Of a stretch of DNA of 64,000 bases, positions 26,601 to 38,715 are shown in pieces. The translations under genes were made by a program, and so were the position numbers. The stretch is taken from positions 8,349,947-8,413,946 of the forward strand of contig NC_044509.1 in NCBI RefSeq assembly GCF_902362185.1, given 5' to 3'. The notes under the pieces were generated by a model. That model ran no database searches. It had not been told where the DNA came from and saw only the letters and a list, made by a program, of their open reading frames with translations. The first letter of the stretch is position 1; every line of letters begins with the position of its first letter. This DNA comes from Chanos chanos. Taxonomy: Eukaryota > Chordata > Actinopteri > Gonorynchiformes > Chanidae.

Positions 26601-28988
26601 CTCCAAAGACAGATCAGCATCCGCTTGTTCTTTTCTTTCTCTCTGTACAGTTCCTGCATGACTCACATTCACCAGTGTGTTCTGACTGTAAGGCCTGACA
26701 AACTTGATGTCACTCATCCTGGAATCAGTTGTTCCACACATCTCATAATTATACACACGCTGTAAAGTACCATCAGCGTAGACTGGTGGGTAATATGGAA
26801 TCACTGGTAGATTTGGTGCAGATTTATAAAATAACCTGTTCTGCCTCCATCTGTAGATTTTGACTGAAATGATGGCAATTAGTGAGAAAATGAAGAGTAC
26901 TGAAACCACAGCCAGAGCCAAAATTAAGTAAAATGTAAGATTGTCACTGTATTTTGTGTCATGGTTAAGGCTGTTGAATTCTGAGAGCACTTCTGGGAAA
27001 CTATCTGCAACAGCCACATTCACAGTGACTGTAGCTGAACGAGAAGGCTGTCCATTATCCTGTACAGTAACAATGAGCCTGTGTTTTATTGAATCTGTAT
27101 CTGACACCTGACGAACTGTTCTTATTTCTCCATTTTGTGCTCCAACTTCAAACAGAGCTCTGTCTGTCGATTTCTGTAGTTTATAGGAAAGCCAGGCATT
27201 TTGTCCAGAGTCCACATCAACAGCCACAACTTTAGTGACAAGGTAGCCAAGATCTGCTGAACGAGGCACCATTTCAGCCACCACGGAGCCACCAGTTTGT
27301 ACCGGGTAAAGAATCTGTGGCGCGTTGTCGTTCTGGTCCTGGATGATAATTTTCACTGTAACATTGCTACTGAGAGGAGGTGAGCCTCCATCCTGTGCTT
27401 TTACGTGAAATTTGAAGTCTTTTAATTGTTCGTAGTCAAAAGAACGCACTGCGGTGATGATTCCACTCTCAGCATTAACGGACACGTATGATGACAATGA
27501 CAAGCCGTTAACAGTGCTCTCCTCCAGTATATAAGAAACACGAGCATTTTGTTTCCAGTCAGCATCACTTGCCTTTATCGTGAATATAGACTGACCTGCT
27601 GCATTGTTCTCAGCGATATAGGCTTCATAATAGTTTTTTTCAAAGAAAGGTGCGTTATCATTTACATCGGTTATCTGTAATCGCAGAGAGACACTGCTGG
27701 AAAGCTGGGGCACTCCTTCGTCAGCACACGTTACAGTGATGTTATACTCTGCGTTTTTCTCTCTGTCCAGCTCCTGTTGTATTTTGAGGCTGATGAAATT
27801 GTTAGATGGAGATGTTATACTAAAGGGAATATTTTCATTGAGAGCACAGTGTACTTCACCATTTGCACCAGAATCAGGGTCATTTACTTTGATCATCGCG
27901 ATCACCCTCTCAGGCTGCGCGTCTTCGGAAATAGACTTATGCATGGAGAGCACACTGATAATGGGTTTGTTATCATTTATGTCTATCACGTCAATAATTA
28001 ATTTACAAGAGTCAGAGAGGCCTCCTTGATCTTTTGCTTGAATGTCAATTTGAAAATTGTTCGTCATTTCATAGTCAACCTCACCGTTAAGTGTGACCTC
28101 GCCACTTGCTTCATTGATTATGAATACGTCCGTCACACCATTCATTGCGTTTGAAATAGAATACGTAATCTTACCATTTGGACCTTCATCTGCATCAGAT
28201 GCGCTGACGGAGGTGATTTTAGTGCCTTTTTGTGCGTTTTCAGTTAAAGTGGCTTGGTACGTTTTCTGAGTAAAGATAGGAGCATTGTCATTAGCATCTA
28301 AGACAGTGATATGAATCTGAACCGTGCCAGACATCTGCGGTTCGCCGCCATCTATAGCTGTTAACAACAAAGACATACGATGTTGTTTTTCCCGATCAAG
28401 GTTTTTTTGCAACACCATCTCCACGTTTTTGCTTCCATCAGCTTGATTTTGTAAGTTTAAGCCGAAATGATCCATAGGTTTTAACGTGTAACTGTGCAGA
28501 TCATTTATTCCAATGTCCGGATCAAATGCTTTCTCCAGCATGAATTTAGCACCTAACACAGCAGATTCGCTAATCTCAAATGTAATGTCCCCTTTCTTGA
28601 AACTAGGAGCATTATCATTTATATCCGTGATTTCGACTGCAATTCTGTATAATTCCATCGGGTTATCAAGAATCATTTGGAGATGCAAAGCGCAAGGAGT
28701 CGTTTTTGCGCAAAGCGCCTCGCGATCTATTTTCTCCTTAATCAAAAGCATCCCTCTCTCCTTATTCAGTTCAATGTATTCCGTACTTTCACTGGCGTAG
28801 ATATGTGCCTCTCCCGACTTCAGTCTCTTTACATCCAAACCCAAATCTTCTGCAATATTTCCGACCACTGATCCCTTTGCCATTTCTTCGGGAATGGAAT
28901 AGGTCACTTGTGCATGCACTAAACTGCAAGAAAATATAAGAATATACGCGAGTTGTTGCCACGTTTTCGCTGTCATAGACATGTTCAC
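26601..28988 (-). CDS. Clustered protocadherin variable exon 8
   Basis: It encodes 796 residues to GAG|GTGAG (donor 26600-26596). Two Met codons lie close together (MNMSMTAKTW); the third residue aligns with the MSVTAKTW starts of other copies. The signal peptide is cut before Gln27. EC4 and EC5 are closest to exon 9 (ITDVNDNAP, EKNYYEAYIAENNAAGQSI). EC6 has SADLGYLV where nearly all copies read SADVGYLV, and TVQDNGQPS for VVEDNGQPS. The tail is the common form with VSHAGTVQRERKEQ. Confidence 0.95.
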
Positions 28989-29244
28989 ATATGTATTTCA
29001 AATGCTATGGATGTCAAAGACGGATACAGCCCTTGTCTATCAGTAATCCTGAAAAACGATCTAAAAGATCAAGTTTTCCAAACCTGATCTCGCACATAAA
29101 AACCCACTAATAATAACAATAAAATGTGAGTGTTTCTCATGTGAAAGTATATTCAGCTGTGTGGTCAGAGCGATTGTTTCTCTTAATACACGATGATGGA
29201 ATGGGAGGGTCTCAAGAAAAGGGAAGTTAAATCTAAGTGCATCG

Positions 29245-29268
29245 TTGATCAACAGCGGCCCTCTGAGT
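29245..29268 (-). promoter_or_regulatory. CSE promoter element of exon 8
   Basis: Full consensus GGGCCGCTGTTGATCAA on the minus strand, 257 bp upstream of the ATG. Confidence 0.9.
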
Positions 29269-29865
29269 ATAAAACCTGAACTACAAACACTTCACTCAAT
29301 ATATTCAGATCCAAGATGCACCATAAACTCTGTTGGTGTTTCAAAGAGTTTCCCTTTTTCACTAAACGTACACAACTCTGCAAGCCAAATAGAAGACCAC
29401 GTCTTTCTTAACGATAAGCAGAAAGATAATGAGTTTTTCACGAGAAAGTGAAAGAGTGTAATTAGTTTGAAATCGAGAGCTATTTTGTGTTTGCCTGGAA
29501 ATGATAGTGGGTGTTCCATGCTGTACTTTTTTTCGAACGCATTTATCTCCGATAAAAAGCGACTGAAACAACTGAATGAAACTGAAATAGGTTATCGACT
29601 ATTAATGAAATGGAGTTCAAGTGTATTTTCCCTTGACAGTTAATGGTTTTGAATGAATTGTGAATGTAAAGGAAATTGCTTGTGTCTTTATGTAAACCCT
29701 TTGTGTAAAACATGAGTCATACCCTAAACAGAAGAAAAATATGTTAAATCTTTCTCAACTGTCTGCAGAGAAGGTTGATATTGTGAATATGATTGAAGTA
29801 AAATGATCACAGTCAAACTTGAAATCATGGTATGCTGGGAGACACGGTTGAATGTTTGCCACGAG
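29269..29865. other. Flank between exon 8 promoter and an exon relic
   Basis: No gene. About 29761-29850 matches the block that normally follows a variable exon by about 0.1 kb, yet here it leads directly into an EC1 fragment. That indicates a deletion of the rest of the exon. Confidence 0.6.
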
Positions 29866-30075
29866 AGGTTGTTGCGCAAGACACCTCGCGATCTGTTTTC
29901 TCTGTCACTGGAAGGAAACGCGTTTCTCTATTCGGTTCAGTGTACTCCGTTCCATCTGCGATGCAGATGCGTCATTTCCCCAATATCACTCCCTGTAAAT
30001 CCAAAGCCAAAATATGGCGCTGTATATCCAACCACAGAACGCTTTCCCACTTTTCAGGAATGGGTTAACTCAAGT
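29866..30075 (-). pseudogene. Relic of a variable exon (EC1 fragment)
   Basis: About 210 bp matches the start of a variable exon of the exon 3-15 subtype. It covers TTGCGCAA and ACCTCGCGATCT (as in the CAKTTPC/DRE region), the Glu-Tyr-Ile segment, GTAAATCCAAAGCCAAA and the AACCACAGA (SVVGN) region. Closest by eye is exon 9 (33480-33690), with many substitutions and small indels. The remaining 2.2 kb of exon and its donor are missing, and the upstream end stops at a transposon-like repeat at 30076. No CSE is found upstream, so it should be silent. Confidence 0.8.
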
Positions 30076-30440
30076 GCAGTGGTGCACAGTAACAAAGCAG
30101 TAATAGTTATCTACTGCACTTCATATGTTTTGGAAATATTTGTACTTTACTCGAGTATAAATGTTTCTGCTAGCCGTCACTTGGAGTTTACCAAATTCTC
30201 CAAAGCAAATGGGAACATTTACTCGGATACAATATATTTACCCAGGCACCTTTGTCACCTCTGCCATATTAAATCAACATGAATGGTTTGAGTGCGCCCT
30301 CAGCTCATTTCAGCCCTGTTCAGAATCTGCATCTATTTTAGCTCACCATGTAAGTGGATTAATTTGGCAAAGTCGCTCTTATTTCGAACATACTTCAGCG
30401 CCAACAGTAAGACTCCTAAACGATCATGTAAACACACCGA
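30076..30440. mobile_element. Dispersed fish DNA-transposon-like repeat (hAT-type?)
   Basis: It begins CAGTGGTGCACAGTAAC and continues with ATTTGTACTTTACTCGAGTA, wording typical of a very common teleost non-autonomous element family as I remember it. The left boundary coincides exactly with the end of homology of the exon relic, as for an insertion near the signal-peptide junction. The right end is not defined, so the end coordinate is approximate. Confidence 0.45.
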
Positions 30441-31380
<940 letters not shown>

Positions 31381-33759
31381 CTCTAAAGACTGATCAGCCT
31401 CCTCCTGTTCCTTGTTTTCTCTCTGTACAGTTCCAGCACGACTCACATTCACCAGTGTATTCTGACTGTAAGGCCTGACAAACTTGATGTCACTCATCCT
31501 GGAATCAGTTGTTCCACACATCTCATAATTATACATGCGCTGTAAAGTACTATCAGCGTATACTGGTGGATAGTAAGGAATCACTGGAAGATTTGCAGCA
31601 GATTTATAAAACTGCCTTTCCTGTTTGCATCTGTAAATTTTCACTGAAATGATGGCAATTAATGAAAGAATGAAGAGTATCGAAACCACAGCCAGAGCCA
31701 AAATCAAATAAAAAGTCAGATTGTCATTGTGTTTTTCTTCAGGGTTAAAGTTAAATTCTGAGATGACTTCAGGGAAACTGTCTGCAATAGCTACATTCAC
31801 GGTGACTGTAGCTGAACGAAAGGGCTGTCCATTATCTTCCACCACAACAGTGAGTCTGTGTTTCACAGCATCTGTATCAGTGACCTGACGCACTGTTCTG
31901 ATTTCTCCATTCTGCGCTCCAACTTCAAACAGAGCCCTGTCTGTGGCTTTCTGTAGTTTATAGGAGAGCCAGGCATTCTGTCCAGAGTCCACATCAACAG
32001 CCACAACTTTAGTGACGAGGTAGCCAACATCTGCTGAACGAGGCACCATTTCAGCTACCACTGAGCCACCAGCTTGTACTGGATAAAGAATCTGTGGTGC
32101 ATTGTCATTCTGGTCCTGGATAATAATTTTCACTGTAACATTACTACTCAGTGGAGGAGAGCCACCATCCTGTGCTTTCACGCGAAAAATGAAATATTTT
32201 AACTGTTCGTAGTCGAAAGTACGCACAGCACTGATGACTCCACTCTCAGCATTAACAGACACATATGATGAGACTGACAAGCCGTTAACAGCGCTCTCCT
32301 CCAGAATATAAGAAACACGGGCATTCTGGTTCCAATCAGCATCACTTGCTTTTATCGTTAATATAGACTGACCTGCTGCATTGTTCTCAGCGATATAGGC
32401 TTCATAATAGTTTTTTTCAAAGAGAGGTGCGTTATCATTTACATCGGTTATCTGTAATTGCAGAGAGACACTGCTGGAAAGCTGGGGCACTCCTTCGTCT
32501 GCGCACGTTACAGTGATGTTATACTCTGCGTTTTTCTCTCTGTCCAGCTCCTGTTGAGTTTTCAGGCTGAAGAAATTGTTAGATGGAGATGTTATACTAA
32601 AGGGAATATTGTCACTGAGAGCACAGTGTACTTGGCCACTGGCACCAGAATCAGGGTCATTTACATTGATGATTGCAATCACTCTGTCAAGCTTAGAGTC
32701 CTCCGGAATAGGCTTTGGCATAGAAAGTATGTTGATGATGGGTTTGTTATCATTTATGTCTATCACGTCAATAATTAATTTACAAGAGTCAGAGAGACCT
32801 CCTTGATCTTTTGCCTCAATATCAAATTGATAACTTTTTTCTAATTCATAGTCAACCTCACCGTTAAGTGTGACCTCGCCACTTGTCTGGTCTATTACGA
32901 ATACATCCGTCACACCATCCATAGCGTCTGTAATGTAATATGTTATCTTACCATATGGACCCACATCTGAGTCAGAGGCGCTGACGGTGGTTATTTTAGA
33001 ACCTTTTTTTGCGTTTTCAGTTAAAGTGGCTTGGTATGTTTTCTGAGTAAAGAGAGGTGCATTATCATTAGCATCTAGCACAGTTACATGTATCTGAACC
33101 GTGCCAGACAACTGCGGTTCGCCGCCATCGATAGCCGTTAACAACAAAGACATCTGGTCCCGTTGTTCTCGATCAAGGCTTTTTTGCAACACCATCTCAA
33201 CGCTTTTACTTCCATCAGCTTGATTGTGTAATTTCAAAGAGAAATGGTCTGTAGGTTTCAGCGAGTAGCTCTGCAGGCCATTGTTTCCAACGTCGGCATC
33301 GAGAGCTTTCTCCAGCATGAATTTAGCCCCTATTCCAGCAGATTCGCTGATGTCAAACCTAATTTCCTTTTTCTTGAAACTAGGTGCATTATCGTTTATG
33401 TCCGTGATTTCGACAGTTATTTTGTATAATTCCACCGGGTTGTCCAAAATCATTTGGAGATGTAAAGCGCAAGGAGTCGTTTTTGCGCAAAGCACCTCGC
33501 GATCTATTTTCTCTTTTATCAAAAGAAACCCCGTCTCTTTATTCAGTTCAACGTATTCCGTGCTATCTCCAGTGTAAATTCGTGCCTCCCTTGATTTCAG
33601 CCTCTGTAAATCCAAGCCCAAATCTTGCGCAATATTTCCGACCACAGATCCTTTGGCCATTTCTTCGGGAGTAGAGTAACTCACTTGTGCATGAATCACA
33701 TTGAAAATATAAATTAGAACATATGCAAGCTGTTGCCACGTTTTCGCTTTCACGGACAT
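31381..33759 (-). CDS. Clustered protocadherin variable exon 9
   Basis: It encodes 793 residues to GAG|GTGAG (donor 31380-31376). The start MSVKAKTWQQ matches exons 11 and 14, with cleavage before Gln25. The mature start is QVSYSTPEEM, with Thr where paralogs have Ile, Val or Ala. EC2 has ALDADVGNNGLQ for the usual AFDPDVGINGLQ, and EC6 has NGQPFRSATV for NGQPSRSATV. The membrane-proximal linker is short (EFNFNPEEKHND). EC4-EC5 closely match exon 8. The frame past the donor reads into the AC/AT microsatellite and is not coding. Confidence 0.95.
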
Positions 33760-34007
33760 GCTTGGATATGTGTATGAAAACCTATAAATGTCAAAGACTG
33801 ATAAAGCCCTTGTTTATCCGTAATCCTCAAAAAAGGTCTGGAAGATCGTGTTGTTGATAGATGATCATGGACACAAACACTAAAATGCGAGCGTTTCCCA
33901 CATGAAAGCAGTGTTTAGCTGCGTGGTTTAAACGATTCTTTCTCTTAAGGTAGGTTGATGGTAGGGGAGGTTCTAAAAATGCGATCTAGTCGGATCTAAC
34001 TGCACCG

Positions 34008-34031
34008 TTGATCAACAGCGGCCCTCTGAGT
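34008..34031 (-). promoter_or_regulatory. CSE promoter element of exon 9
   Basis: Full consensus GGGCCGCTGTTGATCAA on the minus strand, 249 bp upstream of the ATG. Confidence 0.9.
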
Positions 34032-35387
34032 ACAAACACTGAAGTACATACGCTTCGCTCACAATGTTCAGACAGAAGATGCGCACTAAACTGCACTGAT
34101 GTTTCAAAGAGTTTCCGTTGCTACATTTAGCATATACAACCCTGCACATCGAATTTTAGATCATATCTGTGATTATGTCAGTCAGCGAGATTAAAAAATG
34201 TTGCAATAATCATTTAGAAAGTGAAAGAGCGCTACTACTGTGAAAGCAGTTACAATTTTGTTTTCGCCTGAGAAGGATAGTGCGTTATATGTTTTATTTA
34301 TTTATTTATTTATTTTTCCATTTGAAAGCATATAGTTGGGATAAAAATCAGAAACAGAAAGACAGATTGTTAAAGAAATGGAGGTCAGGTGTAGTTTCCC
34401 CTGAGAATGTATGGTTTCGGCAAAAAATGTTAATTTAATTGCAATCAGTGTTTCGGTCTTAATTTAACTCCTCTCTGTTAAAAAAAAGTCCAGAATGCTC
34501 AGTTTGAGTGCACACGAGAAAAGAGTATCAGATCAGAAAGAAGACCATTCTTTTATGATCTGACAACAGAGAAAAGCTGATTTTATAAGCAAGAATGAAA
34601 GTTACATTAAAGCTTGAAATAATACTGTGCTGCACCGTGCACCGTTTCCAAACACATCAAAATATGTGGCCCTAAAGCATCTTAATATGCATCAGAGATT
34701 GGATTCGAGTCGCACACGCAATGACTTGTGACTTGACTTTGGCTAGAATCCCTTCACACAAGGTCCAAACAAAAGAATGGCTAAATGCAAGGTATGCTGA
34801 ATCAAAATAAAGAATGTTGGCTCGACCACATCGAAAGATGAGTGAGTGTTTGTTTGTTGCAAAATGCAGTTATTAACTTTTTAAAGGAAAGCTTTCATTG
34901 TGAGTGTGTGTGTGTGTGTGTGTGTGTTTGTGTGTTTCATATTGCATTGCAATAGCCTGTTTAAAGTGATCATCTAAGAAACATCAAATCAGTGCTGACA
35001 CGGGATGCTTAGTGATAAAGGAATGATTATAGTATAGTACTTGCTTTGAATTCCCGAGATATAACAATGTAGTGCTCTAAGCAGATGGCATGCAGCAGAT
35101 GATAAAACGCTCATTGCAACCGTAAGAGACTTGAGAATTGACTTGGACTTGTGACCAAAGACTTGAGACTTTACTTGGACCTGCGCTCAGAGACATAGGA
35201 CTTGACTCATACTTGCACTTCAAAGACCTGAGACTTCACTTGGACTCTAACTTAAAGACTTGTGAGCATCTCTAATATGCATACAGAAAAACAATGTCCT
35301 GTCTGTCTGCCTGCCTGCCTGTATGAATGAATGGATGAATGAATTAATGAATGATCACACATGGTTTCAGATTGAGAAAAGTCTCAC
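34032..35387. other. Intergenic, exon 10 to exon 9
   Basis: No gene. It holds a TTTA microsatellite (34292-34316), the conserved post-exon block near 34555-34640, and a short hAT-like element at 34693-35274. Without that element the spacing fits the regular unit length. Confidence 0.65.
34693..35274. mobile_element. Short hAT-like non-autonomous transposon
   Basis: A 582-bp segment is flanked by a perfect 8-bp duplication, ATATGCAT (34685-34692 and 35275-35282). This fits the hAT target pattern nTnnnnAn. The ends are inverted: CAGAGATTGG on the left and, read inward, TAGAGATGCT on the right. The interior contains ACTTGACTTGGACTTG-type sequence, familiar from many fish genomes, and a GT microsatellite at 34902-34929. 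No coding capacity is seen. Confidence 0.75.
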
Positions 35388-37757
35388 CTCTAAAGAAGGA
35401 TCAGCATCCTCCTGTGCTCTTTCTTCTCTCCTCACTGTTCCTCCATGACTGACATTCACCAGTGTATTCTGGCTGTAAGGCCTGACAAACTTGATGTCAC
35501 TCATCCTGGAATCAGTTGTTCCACACATCTCATAATTATATACGCGCTGTAAAGTACCATCAGCGTAGACTGGTGGGTAATATGGAATCACTGGTAGATT
35601 TGCAGCAGATTTATAAAACTGTCTTTCCCGGCTCCATCTGAAAATTTTCAGCGAAATTATGGCGATTAAAGAAAAAATGAAGAGCACTGAAACCACAGCC
35701 AGAGCCAAAATTAAATAAAACGTCAGACTGTCACTATACTTCGATTCAGGGTTAAGGCTGTTGAACTCTGAGATGACCTCAGGGAAACTGTCTGCAATAG
35801 CTACATTCACGGTGACTGTAGCTGAACGAGAGGGTTGTCCGTTATCTTCCACCACAACAATAAGCCTGTGTTTAACTGCATCTGTGTCAGTGACCTGACG
35901 CACTGTTCTTATTTCTCCATTCTGTGCTCCAACTTCAAACAGAGCCCTGTCTGTGGCTTTCTGTAGTTTATAGGAGAGCCAGGCATTCTGTCCAGAGTCC
36001 ACATCAACAGCCACAACTTTAGTGACGAGGTAGCCAACATCTGCTGAACGAGGCACCATTTCAGCTACCACGGATCCACCAGCTTGTACTGGATAAAGAA
36101 TCTGAGGTGCGTTGTCATTCTGGTCCTGGATAATAATTTTCACTGTAACATTACTACTGAGAGGAGGTGAGCCACCATCCTGGGCTTTTATGCAGAAATG
36201 TAATTCCTTTAGCTGTTCGTAGTCAAACGAACGCACTGCACTGATATCTCCACTTTCAGCATTAACTGACACATACGATGAGACTGACACACCATTAACA
36301 GCGCTCTCCACAAGAATGTATGAAACACGAGCATTCTGTTTCCAGTCAGTATCACTTGCCTTTACTGTGAATATGGAATGACCTGGTGCATTGTTCTCTA
36401 AGATATGAGCCTCATAGAAGTTTCTCTCAAACACGGGAGCGTTGTCATTCACATCTATGATATGAAGACGTAAGGAGGCACTGCTGGAAAGCGGTTGCGC
36501 TCCATCATCAGTGCACGTTACACTGATATTATACTCTGCGTTTTTCTCCCTATCAAGTTTCTGCTGGGTTCGGAGGTTGAAGAAATTAGACCTACCTACT
36601 GAAGATGTGATGTCAAAGGGGACATTGTCTTCGATGGTACAGCGTACTTGACCATTTGAGCCAGAATCAGGGTCATTCACATTAATCATTGCGATTACTG
36701 TTTCGAGCGGAGACTCCTCAGAAATGGAACTGGACATAGAAAGTATTTTGATAATGGGTTTGTTATCATTAATGTCTAACACATCAATAGACAACTTACA
36801 TGAATCAGAGAGACCTCCTTGATCTTTTGCTTGAATATCGATTTCATAGTTACTTGCCATTTCATAGTCAACCTCACCGTTTAGAGTAACCTCGCCACTT
36901 AATTGGTCTATAGTAAAAAGGTCCCTGACCCCACCCTCTGTCTTTGAAATGTAATATGTAATCTTACCATTGGGACCTTGATCGGCATCAGAGGCGCTAA
37001 CCACCGTAATTATAGAGCCTTTCTGTGAGTTTTCTGTTAAAGTGGCCTTATACATTTTCTGACTGAAGATAGGAGCATTGTCATTAACATCTAGTACAGT
37101 AACATGTATCTGAATCGTGCCAGACATCTGTGGTTCGCCGCCATCGACAGCTGTTAACAATAAAGACATGCGCTCCTGTTTTTCTCGATCAAGGTTTTTA
37201 TGCAATACCATTTCGACGTTTTTACTACCGGCTCCTTGACTCTGTGATTTTAAAGAAAAATAATCAGTAGGTTTCAGGGAGTAGTTCTGCAGACCATTTA
37301 TCCCAACGTCTGGGTCGAGTGCTTTCTCCAGCATGAATTTCGCCCCGATGACAGCTGATTCACTGATTTCAAAAGTAATTTCCTTTTCCTGGAAACTGGG
37401 AGCATTATCATTTATGTCCGTGATTTCTACCGTTATTGTATACAATTCCATTGGGTCTTCCAGAATCATTTGGAGATGCAAAGCACAAGGAGTCGTTTTT
37501 GCGCAAAGCACCTCACGATCTATTTTCTCCTTTATCAGAAGTAAACCCCTCCCTTTATCCAATTCGATGTATTCCACGCTGTCCGCGACGTATATGCGTG
37601 CTTTACCAGACTTCAGTCTTTGTAAATCCAAACCCAAATCTTGCGCTATGTTTCCAACCACAGAGCCCTTACCCATTTCTTCCGGAATGGAATAACTCAC
37701 TTGGGTATGGACTCCACATACGAAAAAGACCATAACACAAGCAAGCCTTTGCCACAT
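35388..37757 (-). CDS. Clustered protocadherin variable exon 10
   Basis: It encodes 790 residues from a Met-Trp start. The frame is open to 37814, but the 19 upstream codons lack paralog support. The signal peptide is cut before Gln19. The donor is GAG|GTGAG (35387-35383). EC1-EC2 is closest to exon 5, and EC4 has the long SSVGRSNFF loop. The juxtamembrane sequence is distinct (IISLKIFRWSRERQ), and the tail ends VSHGGTVRREERAQEDADPSLE, richer in Arg than the rest. Confidence 0.95.
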
Positions 37758-38021
37758 GTTTGCCCCCCTGTAGAACATTTGAACTGTGATGTAAATCTTA
37801 GTGATATCGAACACGCGTAAAGCCCCTGCCGATCAGCAATCTTAAGAGAAATGCCTGTTAGATCCTGTTTTTGACCAATATTGAAAATGACGGAAAGCTC
37901 CTTGCGCTTCTAATCCACCGCACAGTGGGTAGTTCACTGGCGTGTCGTAAGGGATTCTTTGTGCTGGTGAAATGTGACGCTGTGAGACAACCTGCAACAT
38001 GTCGTCAGATTTACTATTGTG

Positions 38022-38046
38022 TTGGATCAACAGCGGCACTCTGAGT
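38022..38046 (-). promoter_or_regulatory. CSE promoter element of exon 10
   Basis: GTGCCGCTGTTGATCCAA on the minus strand, 265 bp upstream of the start. GTGCC replaces GGGCC, and there is one extra base in the arm. Confidence 0.85.
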
Positions 38047-38390
38047 CTCAAGTGCGAACTACAAATGATTCAAAAGTTACACACATAGTCCCCATCAAGC
38101 TGCGTTCATGTCCTCACACGACCGCAGTATGTTGTCCTTATAAGATCACAAAAAAACAAAGTTCCCTATTTTTTTTTAAATTAGAGCGACACAAGCCTAA
38201 AGCAGTAACAGAGGTTAAAACCGCTCCATAAAAGGGCTTCAAATATTCTGTTCCGTTATGGTTTTGAAGAGTGTCAGAGGATGCTGTTTAGCATTTTCGT
38301 GAGAACAAATTTTGAGATTCAATGAAGACGTATGGCTCTCATCTTTGACATATTTTTTGCTGAAAATTCTCCAAAGTAACCAAATCAAAC

Positions 38391-38423
<33 letters not shown>

Positions 38424-38715
38424 ACTTATATTTTTTCGATTAGCATACAACATACTCTAAAAATCACGACTCATACCCGCATTGGTTAAAGGCTCAGTAA
38501 CTACAACGGCAAGGCTGTTGTTGTGAAAACAGGCACAGGTAGATAACATGCTGTTGAAATGGTGCAATCACTGAGAGCGTAGGCATGTTCCGAAAATTAG
38601 ATGACTGGATAAATTTGGTCATTGTCTTTCAAATATGTACACAAGGCCACCTGCCAGCAAAATCATGAGCGACAATAATTATTACAGAAGTTGTGGGTTC
38701 GTGAAAAAATCTCAC
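38047..38715. other. Intergenic, exon 11 to exon 10
   Basis: No gene. An AAT microsatellite lies at 38391-38421. Confidence 0.6.
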
